A stretch of 12,745 nt of DNA from Candidatus Uhrbacteria bacterium (lineage in GTDB: Bacteria > Patescibacteriota > Patescibacteriia > UBA9934 > GWF2-40-263), in NCBI GenBank assembly GCA_018700535.1, contig JABITQ010000019.1, positions 1 through 12,745 of the forward strand. Direction: 5' to 3'. Below the pieces are notes generated by a model. It saw nothing but the letters and a program-made list of their open reading frames with translations. It was not told where the DNA came from and made no database searches. Within the stretch, counting starts at the first letter, position 1; the number at the start of each line of letters is the position of its first letter. The translations under genes were made by a program, and so were the position numbers. Shown piece after piece: positions 9,001 through 12,745 of the stretch.

Positions 9001-9008
9001 TTCAACAT
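1..9008 (-). CDS. Giant secreted Cys-rich, Asp-rich multidomain protein, 3' end outside window
   Basis: The frame is open for 3,002 codons from the ATG at 9006-9008 to position 3; I checked each codon and found no stop. An in-frame TGA at 9018-9020 lies just upstream, so this is the first available ATG. Visible parts in order: signal peptide (1-38); Ala-rich helical N-terminal region (about 70-200) and a mixed region to about 480; an array of C-x(6)-C motifs (596-1773); two jelly-roll-like domains (742-905, 1239-1460); a 23-Cys segment (2097-2274); TSP3-like loops (2280-2335); then acidic Trp/Tyr/Gly-rich sequence to the edge. Asp, Glu, Ser and Thr dominate after residue 550 and Lys is scarce, which fits an exported protein stabilised by disulfides and calcium. 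It starts 5 nt after the upstream stop. A GAGGTGG at 9025-9031 is 16 nt from the ATG, too far for a normal Shine-Dalgarno, so translational coupling is likely. The function is unknown; adhesin, surface fibre or polysaccharide-binding protein are guesses. The C-terminal anchor, if any, is not in view. Confidence 0.94.
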   Translation of the reverse strand, partial: MLNSSQAKKRIISIVLAGAMVLGFISAITLLNTRPVHAQAASQALAESTAGQAEAGCQTTGPNPSWCPFKGLRESLATVGDKIVAPKFRIVMLQALLNVTQFALDRIAYEAAVAVAAGGAGQGSLFHAQSASEAWKQFGLRAAGEYLGQLNEVTDGYLGVGFDLCSPGDLLNLALAIGIKQRYQPEEPSCDILAVGKNWKKYINSTYQTITDSDKRDAAIMGKFAESLKPGRNELSATLRINAAIDQKIHQEKITKFFEQNESEGFKDIKGYITGNVETPSSILNKEFEKKVLDKDGNVQEMTFGMAVQNSDLLGALFSTTAATFTNTLLSELFNQIYMGLFKVDVPNIDLGNFETAEAQGGRAAAEERFSGLLASNPIGTTNFDALAEFVVCIAEGITNRGLNNCVMDVNFLAAVSRGNSGVPMTVQEAIDEGLLNGNFPVISPQDKPSNQDPYCYTYGYCYGNIVKLRKARVLPIGWELAALRNDTTNPATLQEVIDGFNNCTDDGAIGSAYADDDDARWCHLIDPNWVLKYPETQCRATVNGEIRVGALANGRLNTCADSPSCIGEDNEGLCSEGFGYCVREKNVWRFRGKECPSEYASCLAFENTFTGASAGYLVNTVDYSVCDGDNAGCQWYRTNKYYSDADTDDDTTDDSYEWLPSGSDYVTAERDDAWLYQNVDEETVARVAFDDYVSFADYDAASVAEVYSFEDRVYFTHDVVTCDEDEAGCTQLFEIEDETVLNTLVNASFETDEDGNGAPDGWISSDVALTTIESTGLSVYGDSAVVLEPNSNIQQRIQAPAGNFYTFSTYALGETSGDHALIRLVFYDEDGEVVSAEGTSSAGDCEYNSTRDWYQINEAADTEDWARYECVFTTPEDTEQVRLIMMNPTRSTSDIHYDAVQLELGEDANAFVSGYLIEPVANYYKVAPDYLGCTGAATDPDDCDNYAQMCTAQDVGCSLYAPEDGDPNVPAIISSLDECPSECVGYTTYKQEATDYDDEDFPLYFIASSARTCTEQFVGCDAFTNLSSVEEGGEVVEHYTELRSCLTDDMATGDDNTTSATFFTWEGSDNEGYQLMTWYLLESDLSRSSFTFDDSGITETDPEFAPCANWLVDAEDSVVCVDSEIDSDTGARYYAENVKGNDECDEHDDIFENPDCREFFDTEGNIHYRQYSDTISISDACVPYRKDESSEDDCDASGGFWTDQGFCRYFGLQEESSECSVEQSGCRLYTGGTGRNATTILNDTFEGGTYDSYEVADFGGTLAISNESVATEGHSLRITADDEYLGFSTVHAYLNGEDDDDAFDVEDTAATCTDFSDRYLNDTETACLVDLDGDGAGDDECAIYDGEVSCGTLVDFLSEDKTFVLDFWAKGSTSLSVGLLDHAGFDGDIHDLVDVDNEPSIITSLETISLTGAWELYSLGPLDVSDFEDFDENAILAFLIGTSGEDTEVFIDNITLKQVEENITLIKDSWVTPSTCDETPVGTESDQYYLGCEAYTDQNQEEFNIYQFSDLCSEEVVGCGDFYDTQNSESVYQQIFNARCAYDTDGDLSGVETVSSNTDCVVDDVTYCTITAGQSYCTFDVDGVLEDPLPLDTTAGFGIIYGPETVVVPGDQPVYIVATSDSECTSAGMGCQEVGLPTFTQDQSEVESFDSTYVINLPDSYDTILCADQELFCEEWESTQDGNWYFKDPHDKNCEYKTNITIDGQQYFGWFREDTTDPCYFDDDDDDGSWDVDSEDAYLIAGEEFGTWRNGDEDYDGWVAGCSTQHDLCTEFIDTVDTGGGLNESGQSYYFINDELLDEDTLTASQRCNGQVSQKAGCPSLNNTTNSDLSYNASASYVISTHADVFVGGSANDLVDPVNCEVDEGGLFEITSSDAAIADIDDEDFGDADGVYEVNVCERRCRYVLDDEDDSITTDLATELLVASRYLERSCFVDSDCPVLESAYGEETEGECVNVAAISTLIDYSLSNDSNEILKVNRDRSCAAWLACDSARTSWNSQTSRYESICDSINLCTAGGSRGDQSTCTEWGESDAVVLTEGLYSERDVNWTGYEYSGFSIPNQLPPEHYNQFNINPERACYSVAGAEFETTTAGNLVACEEPSDCDDAAVTCTSDSSCLSGACNTSTSTCYNMCTSDDVERDYRLVYNAGSCDSADSTGVGAGGECVVGFCQSAPDNACASDDECSDDDCVIGYCQVTGATSCSDNVDCQAATAGGGLISTPYCDTVQSLCVDTLLTDTSGLEACDAAPTGSCTSVSATCVTAATTADGSCYNNRCLTDIIDADGDGLADAIDRDQVREESCRGYPEIDSPFTTAVVDQWQTVTADDDSDTDGFPDGVTTDRGEDTGSLEVSSTPYTFVPGYQDAIVCAPDGDGEISDDCLCSYDKVTYGVGTSYRYYEVASVAGSPDLDGVCSGGIFDGVECADDNDCAISLESVSAGSCVPNKRTDSLYGWEGYCIERDSSIQLNASADPDDQACLTWLPIDQTAGATDLYGKYTEAGFPIQNTYYCAETAFYADLYPTGTHFDSDGAASSGSRPAVDWACALGEDTSSTGACPAGDYCGCFNYAYCPDGWSALVGKVQTAYASSEDGSSGWCTFDSSASGRHDEEKFFLEASGAMDISLAGCPYVCVPDNSYHLNGEDTGESCDDDISDQWSGSDGTTEWGGTYYKIGQFDDWNDGDAGDASIQTKFGDCAVRGVPITEESDYDLDWNSGFDGYTSDGFGYKIKNRSFWTSSWGLSHRAIDGAFGRCSADGSLCETIGASCSADDTTKIFESCANYWVSLGDTISDARAKCVRFIGTGTCQEFEDGRDTPDSRGSMQVYAGCYELVQATTSDLDDPNKAWTNRLLESGYSTEDPTGDFSDSAGDFAFSYDDEPNPAARALFEEYYTETDDVWVVDEWQGIDSWPLPVASCDTNPGYEGSGGSELEFGGITGLSILPYGSESSCPSAAQHSYPGANQYKQVDGSGSTFLSAGETFALAFSLEDLDESDELTQLLYGDDFEDG
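2004..2171 (-). other. TSP3-like calcium-loop segment of the giant protein
   Basis: DADGDGLADAID begins at residue 2280 and DSDTDGFPDG lies at 2326-2335. Both have the D-x-D-x-D-G ligand spacing of thrombospondin type 3 / EF-hand-like calcium loops. They follow directly on the Cys-rich segment. The same loop type occurs in the product of the upstream gene. Confidence 0.7.
2187..2720 (-). repeat. Very Cys-rich segment of the giant protein
   Basis: Residues 2097-2274 hold 23 Cys in 178 residues. A recurring element is C-x(5)-C-x(4)-C (2110/2116/2121 and 2177/2183/2188), typified by CASDDECSDDDC. The pattern resembles the short Cys-rich repeats known from large secreted proteins of myxobacteria and some eukaryotes. 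It is expected to be heavily disulfide-bonded after export. Confidence 0.75.
2376..2519 (-). repeat. 24-residue tandem repeat, two copies
   Basis: Residues 2164-2187 and 2188-2211 are a tandem pair. All four Cys recur at exactly 24 residues: 2164/2188, 2169/2193, 2177/2201, 2183/2207. Each copy reads C-V-[VI]-G-[FY]-C-Q, then 6-7 residues, then C-[AS]-x-x-x-[ED]-C. The repeat is clear in the protein; I did not see long identical DNA, so the duplication is old or under divergence pressure. Confidence 0.75.
4629..5294 (-). other. Jelly-roll (CBM-like) domain 2 of the giant protein, with Cys-flanked calcium loop
   Basis: Residues 1239-1460 repeat the plan of domain 1: a TTILNDTFE start, beta-rich body (FVLDFWAKGS, then WELYSLGPLDVSDF), and a closing FIDNITLKQV (1451-1460). 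It is about 60 residues longer than domain 1. The extra sequence includes a loop in which C1328 and C1342 flank LVDLDGDGAGDDE, an EF-hand/TSP3-type calcium ligand pattern. The fold call rests on motif resemblance. Confidence 0.6.
6294..6785 (-). other. Jelly-roll (CBM4/9-like) domain 1 of the giant protein
   Basis: Residues 742-905 look like a carbohydrate-binding-module type beta-sandwich. They start with an N-x-S-F-E motif followed by a calcium-loop-like DEDGNGAPDGW (753-763), have alternating beta-strand-like segments in the middle, and end with HYDAVQLELG (897-906). That last segment resembles the final strand of CBM4/9-like domains (consensus near F-D-x-V-x-L). Ligand residues cannot be assigned by eye, so sugar binding is only possible; many such folds are purely structural. 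Confidence 0.65.
8895..9008 (-). other. Signal peptide of the giant protein
   Basis: Residues 1-38 show a classical Sec signal. K8-K9-R10 form a positive n-region, a hydrophobic core runs about 11-31, and V36-H37-A38 gives an A-x-A-like cleavage site before Gln39. There is no lipobox Cys next to the cleavage point; the first Cys is residue 57, so this is signal peptidase I type. It indicates export across the cytoplasmic membrane and makes disulfide formation in the Cys-rich body plausible. Confidence 0.9.
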
Positions 9009-9013
9009 AGTTT

Positions 9014-9703
9014 TTATTCAGCTACCACCTCTTCAAGAACCTCATCAAACACCCCAGACTCAGATGCTTCCTCCAGCGTTCCTGCAAAGTAATCCTTAAG
9101 CGTCTCGTCATCAATCAGATCAAGCTGCTCCTCAGACATTCCTGCTGCCAAAAGCGCTTTTCTGATTTCATCAATGTTTATTTGCTCAAAATAATCTGTC
9201 ACGTCCTTTGGAGTATCAAACTTAACAGCCTCAAGATCCACAGACGTCCCGGCACCCTGAAGGATGGAGCTTGGAGAAACTCCAGCTGTGTTCGCTTCTT
9301 CTGAAGCCGCAACCACTCCACAGTCACGACCAACAGGACAGTTAGGGTCGTTACCCGAAAAGACTTCTTGGTTGTCGTCGTACCCATCAGAATCAGAATC
9401 TGTTAGGTACGGAGATGTTTTGTAAATGTACAACTCGTCATAATCCACCAAGCCATCACCGTCGGTATCAGAAACTTTTGCCGCTTCAAGCTCTTCGCTC
9501 TCGCGTTGGTCCTCTGTTAAGAATCCTTCACCTGCATAAAATTCTGCAATCTGAACTTGGATCGGGCGCATCAAATTTGCCCCAAACGAACGGAACCCAA
9601 AGTACACACCACCAATACCTAAAAACATCAAAAGAGCGAAGGCAGCTTTCTGCTCGCTTGAAAGAGTTTTAGATGGACGGGTGTTGAGGCGTTTAATCGC
9701 CAT
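9014..9703 (-). CDS. Single-pass membrane protein with two TSP3-type calcium loops
   Basis: The product has 229 residues. A basic N-terminus (K4, R5, R9, K12) precedes one hydrophobic helix at about 20-37 with no evident cleavage site, suggesting an N-terminal anchor with the rest outside. Calcium-loop motifs follow at 79-90 (DTDGDGLVDYDE) and 102-113 (DSDSDGYDDNQE), spaced as in thrombospondin type 3 repeats, then a small Cys pair (C122, C128). Residues 165-229 are acidic and helical, with a segment (NIDEIRKALLAAGMSEEQLDLI) that looks like a helical hairpin. ATG at 9703 is the only sensible start, as the next Met lies inside the membrane helix. It has its own promoter just upstream and ends 5 nt before the giant gene, so the two are very likely co-transcribed. 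A role as partner, anchor or assembly factor for the giant protein is inference. Calcium binding is the family expectation. Confidence 0.88.
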   Translation of the reverse strand: MAIKRLNTRPSKTLSSEQKAAFALLMFLGIGGVYFGFRSFGANLMRPIQVQIAEFYAGEGFLTEDQRESEELEAAKVSDTDGDGLVDYDELYIYKTSPYLTDSDSDGYDDNQEVFSGNDPNCPVGRDCGVVAASEEANTAGVSPSSILQGAGTSVDLEAVKFDTPKDVTDYFEQINIDEIRKALLAAGMSEEQLDLIDDETLKDYFAGTLEEASESGVFDEVLEEVVAE

Positions 9704-9714
9704 AGACTGTATGT

Positions 9715-9723
9715 ATTATAGCA
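9715..9723 (-). promoter_or_regulatory. Extended -10 promoter for the two-gene unit
   Basis: On the minus strand the sequence is TGCTATAAT, a perfect extended -10 element (TGnTATAAT). No good -35 is seen: the 17-nt position gives TAGGTA, 3 of 6 matches, inside the hairpin. Initiation is expected near 9708 (an A), which leaves only about 5 nt before the ATG at 9703 and no room for a Shine-Dalgarno, so the transcript would be nearly leaderless. Confidence 0.7.
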
Positions 9724-9752
9724 AAACACCTAGGTGTTACCTAGGTGTTTTG
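9722..9752 (-). terminator. Perfect hairpin terminator after rsmA
   Basis: CAAAACACCTAGGT at 9722-9735 pairs perfectly with ACCTAGGTGTTTTG at 9739-9752 around a 3-nt loop. The A-run/T-run ends of the stem give a short U-tract on either strand, as in bidirectional intrinsic terminators, although the U-tract is only four long before a G. The rsmA stop codon (TAG, 9741-9743) lies inside the stem. The next promoter begins inside the other foot of the hairpin. Confidence 0.75.
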
Positions 9753-10520
9753 TCGTCTATTTTTGCTATACATGTGGGTAAGTCTTACCCAGTCGTCCAC
9801 AGTTAAATTTTCTGCACGGACGCGCGGATCTAATCCCAGCTCTGTCAACCAAGTTTTTACCATTTCAGAATCTATTTCCGGTAACGCAGAAAGGTTCTTG
9901 TGCAACTGCTTGCGCCGTGAAGAAAAACCTTGTTTTGCTAATGTAATTGTCGATTCCGCATCGCCTGCATCTTTTGTCTCAAGCATGATCACCGCGGAAT
10001 TTACTTTTGGAATCGGTCGAAACGCCCCCCTTGGAACATTCGTTACCTTTGAGCATGTCGCGTACATCTGACACATCACCGACAACAAGCTCATCTTTGG
10101 TGGTTTTGCGAGAATCCGATCAGCAACCTCACGTTGAACCATCAAAATAAGATGTGTTGGCTTGTGTGTGCGCGTAAGAAACGTGTAAAGAATGTCAGAT
10201 GTAATTGCGTACGGAATATTTGCAATCAGTTTGTACGAGATATTTTCCAATGGATCGGCAACAGCAAGGGCATCGCCTTCGATAAGATTAATACGATCAC
10301 CAAACTTTTCTTGCAATGGTTCAATGAGTGATACATCCATCTCAATAGCTGTCACACTCGCCCCCGCTTCAACCAACGCCTCAGTTAGCAAACCTGTCCC
10401 CGGCCCTATCTCAAGAACCGCCTCGCCCGTCTGAATCTCAGCGGCAGCGATGATCTTTTTAATGACAGACTTGTCATTAAGCCAGTTTTGACTAAATGAT
10501 TTTTTGGCGCGCGGCATCAT
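9741..10520 (-). CDS. rsmA: 16S rRNA (adenine1518/1519-N6) dimethyltransferase RsmA (KsgA)
   Basis: This enzyme uses S-adenosylmethionine to dimethylate two adjacent adenines in the helix 45 loop of 16S rRNA late in small-subunit assembly. The 259 residues match the usual family length. Visible motifs: QNWLND (11-16) at the N-terminus; SAM motif I EIGPGTG (37-43); acidic ribose contact E60; GDAL (82-85); catalytic motif NIPY (101-104), the N-[LI]-P-Y form of m6,2A enzymes; MVQREVADRI (127-136); FRPIPKVNSAV (167-177); FSSRRKQLHKNL (199-210); and a C-terminal RAENLTVDDWVRL (235-247). Two consecutive ATG codons open the gene (10518-10520 and 10515-10517). It starts 3 nt after the stop of the preceding gene, so it is translated from the same transcript. 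No key residue is missing. The TAG stop sits in the terminator stem. Confidence 0.97.
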   Translation of the reverse strand: MMPRAKKSFSQNWLNDKSVIKKIIAAAEIQTGEAVLEIGPGTGLLTEALVEAGASVTAIEMDVSLIEPLQEKFGDRINLIEGDALAVADPLENISYKLIANIPYAITSDILYTFLTRTHKPTHLILMVQREVADRILAKPPKMSLLSVMCQMYATCSKVTNVPRGAFRPIPKVNSAVIMLETKDAGDAESTITLAKQGFSSRRKQLHKNLSALPEIDSEMVKTWLTELGLDPRVRAENLTVDDWVRLTHMYSKNRRQNT

Positions 10521-10523
10521 AAA

Positions 10524-11108
10524 CTAAATTTCAATCTCAATAGCCCCCTGTCGCAACACATCTGGGTACCCGTAATCATCAACACTCACAACCGTCGAAG
10601 GTGCATCACCAGAAAGCTCACCTGCGTCTAGATACATATCAGGAATATCTCCTAATTGTGTGCGTACTGCATCGATGGTGTAACACACTGGCTCCCCCGC
10701 AATATTCGCTGACGTAGAAACAATCGGCGCACCAAGGCCTTTAGTGAGGCTCTGTGCAATTGGATGGGAAGAAACGCGAATAGCAATCTCTCCATTTCTA
10801 ATCACAGCAGCTGCCAAATCATCACTGGTCTCTGGTAATACTAACGTCAACGCACCAGGCCAATGTTTATCAGCTAATCGACGAAGCCCGCGAGGAATAC
10901 CCGCAACTCTCTCCACCATCTCAACATCTGCAGCAATCAACGGAAAAGACTTTGTTGCCTCACGCCCTTTGATTTCAAAAACCTTCGCAACAGCATCCTC
11001 ATTCCGCGCATCCGCAGCAAGTCCATAAGCCGTCTCTGTCGGAAACACAACGACTCCGCCTTCGCGGAGTAGTTGAACTGCTTTTTCTATATCTTGAGGA
11101 GTAATCAT
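10524..11108 (-). CDS. tsaC: L-threonylcarbamoyladenylate synthase, short TsaC/Sua5 (YrdC) form
   Basis: The enzyme makes threonylcarbamoyl-AMP from Thr, bicarbonate and ATP, the first step of t6A37 modification in tRNAs that read ANN codons. The 194 residues are a bare YrdC domain, like E. coli TsaC, without the C-terminal Sua5 domain. Motifs: VFPTETAYGLAADA (21-34), the KGR element (47-49) and K53-S-F-P-L, KHWPGALTLVL (81-91), RVSSHP (111-116), STSANIAGEP (131-140) and STVV (171-174). The start ATG at 11106-11108 overlaps the TGA of the epimerase gene as ATGA, a typical coupling arrangement. A weak purine stretch precedes it. It could equally be named Sua5-like; the reaction is the same. 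Confidence 0.95.
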   Translation of the reverse strand: MITPQDIEKAVQLLREGGVVVFPTETAYGLAADARNEDAVAKVFEIKGREATKSFPLIAADVEMVERVAGIPRGLRRLADKHWPGALTLVLPETSDDLAAAVIRNGEIAIRVSSHPIAQSLTKGLGAPIVSTSANIAGEPVCYTIDAVRTQLGDIPDMYLDAGELSGDAPSTVVSVDDYGYPDVLRQGAIEIEI

Positions 11109-12052
11109 TTCTTCTGGAACGACCGAATGGTCTTCTTGAGACCATCGTCTATTTTAACCTTAGGCTCCCATCCAAGCATCTTTTTTGCTTTTTTGCCACT
11201 AAGCGCAGAACGTGCCACCTCACCAGGTGGCTCTGGTGTCTTGCGTGCCGGAAGCGAATACCCAGTAATTTTGGCCATTTTCTTAAACAACGTATTGATA
11301 TCTGTCTCCTTACCTGTCCCAATATTAAACTCACCAACCACCTTACGGTTCATCGCAAGCATGTTTGCACGCACAATATCTTCAACGTTAACGAAATCGC
11401 GCGTCTGTTTGCCTGACCCTGTAATCGTCAAAGGTTTTCCGGCAAGCATCTGTTTTGCGAAGATTGAAATAACACCTGCCTCCCCTTTAGAGTTCTGACG
11501 CGGACCATAAACATTCGCGTAACGAAGAGCGACATAAGGAATACCATGCACTTGATAAGCATAGTGCAAATACATCTCTCCAGCGCGTTTTGAAATACCG
11601 TACGGAGAAATAGGTCCTGGTGGCGTCTTCTCTGAATAGGGGATCTTTGCATCACTTGGATACATCGCTCCACCTGATGATGAAAAGATAATCTTCTTAA
11701 TGCCAATTTCTCCAGCCAAGTGCGCAAGGGTAAGTGTTCCCATAATATTCACACGGGCATCAGCTGGCGGATCAATAACACTTTGACGCAAGTTAATCTG
11801 CGCAGCGAGATGAAACACGACATCTGGCTTGATCTTCTTTAGATATTTTGGAAACGCCGGATTCAAAATCGACATCTTGGTGAAATGCGCATTGGGATTG
11901 ATATTCTTTTTTTGTCCCGCAGACATGTCATCAATCACATACACCTTAATGCGTCGACGAATCAAAGCATCAACAATGTGTGAGCCGATAAATCCAGCCC
12001 CTCCTGTTACCAACGCTGTTTTATATTTTTTTGCCATACGATTAGTCATCAT
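11105..12052 (-). CDS. NAD-dependent nucleotide-sugar epimerase/dehydratase (extended SDR, GalE-like)
   Basis: Numbered from the ATG at 12050-12052 (315 residues), the protein has the Rossmann motif TGGAGFIGSH (16-25), acidic D41-D42 at the end of strand 2 that favour NAD(H), HLAAQ (81-85), NxxG at 102-105, active-site Ser region FSSSGGAMYP (123-132), catalytic Y151-x3-K155 in YGISK, LRYANVYGPRQ (177-187), DFVNVEDIVRA (219-229) and GEFNIGTGK (240-248). This is the full extended-SDR plan of UDP-glucose 4-epimerase and its relatives; the substrate cannot be fixed by sequence reading. It would supply activated sugars for surface glycans. Start choice: GAGG lies 9 nt before the ATG at 12052, which overlaps prfB by 11 nt. 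ATGs at 12049 and 12037 are alternatives, the last giving MAKKYKTALVTGG and no overlap. The TGA stop overlaps the next ATG. Confidence 0.93.
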   Translation of the reverse strand: MMTNRMAKKYKTALVTGGAGFIGSHIVDALIRRRIKVYVIDDMSAGQKKNINPNAHFTKMSILNPAFPKYLKKIKPDVVFHLAAQINLRQSVIDPPADARVNIMGTLTLAHLAGEIGIKKIIFSSSGGAMYPSDAKIPYSEKTPPGPISPYGISKRAGEMYLHYAYQVHGIPYVALRYANVYGPRQNSKGEAGVISIFAKQMLAGKPLTITGSGKQTRDFVNVEDIVRANMLAMNRKVVGEFNIGTGKETDINTLFKKMAKITGYSLPARKTPEPPGEVARSALSGKKAKKMLGWEPKVKIDDGLKKTIRSFQKK

Positions 12053-12745
12053 CACGATTAGCCTCTTCAAAACGATCTGAGTCACCAAGCTCCTTGCGCA
12101 AGTTTGCCTCCATAAACCCTTCTAAATCCCCATCAAGTACACCCTGTGTATCTGACGTCTCAAATTTGGACCGATGATCCTTTACAAGTTTATAAGGATG
12201 CAGCACATACGATCGAATCTGATTCCCCCACTCCGCAGACTGGTAATCACCACGCAGCGCTTGTTTTTCTTTCTGCTTCTCTTCTAATTGAATTTGATGC
12301 AGCTTTGATTTCAGAATCTTCATCGCTGTATCTTTGTTCTGCGTCTGAGATCGCTCGTTCTGACACGACACCGAAATCTTTGTGGGCAAGTGAACGATTC
12401 GCACAGCAGAGTAAGTTGTATTCACACTCTGCCCACCCTTACCACTTGATAAGAATGTATCGATCCGCAAATCCTTAGGATCAAGCTCGACTTCAACTGC
12501 ATCGTCTAACTCAGGAATCACCTCAACAAGTGCAAATGTCGTATGACGCATCTTCTCAGCATCAAATGGTGAAATGCGCACTAAGCGATGAACACCTGCC
12601 TCAGACTTAAAGTATCCATACGCCCAACGCCCAGTCACCTGAAACGTCACGCTTTTCAACCCAACGTCTTCTGCCCTAGATTCATTCAGCACTCTTACGT
12701 CCCACTCTTTCTCCTCAGCAAAGCGCACAAACATCCGCATTAACA
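12042..12745 (-). CDS. prfB: Peptide chain release factor 2, 5' end outside window
   Basis: RF2 recognises UGA and UAA in the ribosomal A site and triggers peptide release. The visible part covers the central and C-terminal domains. The stop-codon reader SPF is present in RISPFDAEKMRHT, and the catalytic GGQ follows in SSGKGGQSVNTTYSAVRIVH, 45 residues after SPF, as in E. coli RF2. The C-terminal region (QIRSYVLHPYKLVKDHRS, then LDGDLEGFMEANL) is typical of class I factors. Reading continues without a stop past the ATG at 12740 to the edge, so that ATG is internal. A programmed frameshift site near the start, common in prfB, would be off the window. The 3' end overlaps or abuts the epimerase start. 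Loss of RF2 accompanies UGA recoding in some candidate phyla; its presence here speaks against that. Confidence 0.97.
   Translation of the reverse strand, partial: LMRMFVRFAEEKEWDVRVLNESRAEDVGLKSVTFQVTGRWAYGYFKSEAGVHRLVRISPFDAEKMRHTTFALVEVIPELDDAVEVELDPKDLRIDTFLSSGKGGQSVNTTYSAVRIVHLPTKISVSCQNERSQTQNKDTAMKILKSKLHQIQLEEKQKEKQALRGDYQSAEWGNQIRSYVLHPYKLVKDHRSKFETSDTQGVLDGDLEGFMEANLRKELGDSDRFEEANRDDD

Noticed and set aside
1..9008. The giant region as a broken gene or several short genes
   Set aside because: No stop or frameshift was found in 3,002 codons, and the motif spacing and composition continue through the region, so it is one intact gene.
11073..11498. Plus-strand open frame of 141 codons
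   Set aside because: It is antisense to conserved parts of the epimerase and TsaC genes, which have clear family motifs.
1..12745. CRISPR array, insertion sequence, tRNA or rRNA
   Set aside because: I saw no regularly spaced identical repeats, no transposase-like product and no terminal inverted repeats. The minus-strand coding regions leave no gap long enough for an RNA gene.

Overview
The window is almost fully coding and every convincing gene lies on the minus strand, so the genes read from right to left. The organism looks like a bacterium of the candidate phyla radiation (Patescibacteria). This is inference from gene style: compact housekeeping genes that touch or overlap, a small membrane protein with thrombospondin-type-3 calcium loops, and a giant acidic Cys-rich secreted protein. 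No marker here fixes the exact lineage. The genetic code looks standard: a release factor 2 with its SPF stop-codon reader is present, and the epimerase gene ends in TGA.

Right part (about 9741-12745): four tightly packed housekeeping genes run in the order prfB (5' end off the right edge), an extended-SDR nucleotide-sugar epimerase, a short TsaC/Sua5-type threonylcarbamoyl-AMP synthase, and rsmA (ksgA). Three of the four act on translation: stop-codon release, tRNA t6A37 synthesis, and 16S rRNA dimethylation. The spacing (overlap, ATGA overlap, 3-nt gap) indicates one transcript. It ends in a perfect 14-bp hairpin at 9722-9752 that contains the rsmA stop codon.

Left part (1-9703): a consensus extended -10 promoter touches the hairpin and starts a second, two-gene unit. 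The first gene encodes a 229-residue single-pass membrane protein with two calcium-loop motifs. Five bases after its stop codon begins a giant gene that fills the remaining 9 kb and leaves the window with no stop. I checked its frame codon by codon: 3,002 sense codons from the ATG at 9008 to position 3. The product has a signal peptide, an Ala-rich helical N-terminal region, a long array of C-x(6)-C modules, two carbohydrate-binding-like jelly-roll domains set into that array at matching positions, a 23-Cys segment with an exact-period 24-residue tandem repeat, TSP3-like calcium loops, and a long acidic Trp/Tyr/Cys-rich C-terminal part.

The most notable content is this two-gene unit. The likely reading is a calcium-stabilised, disulfide-bonded giant surface or secreted protein made together with a small calcium-binding membrane partner. 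No specific function can be assigned from the sequence alone.
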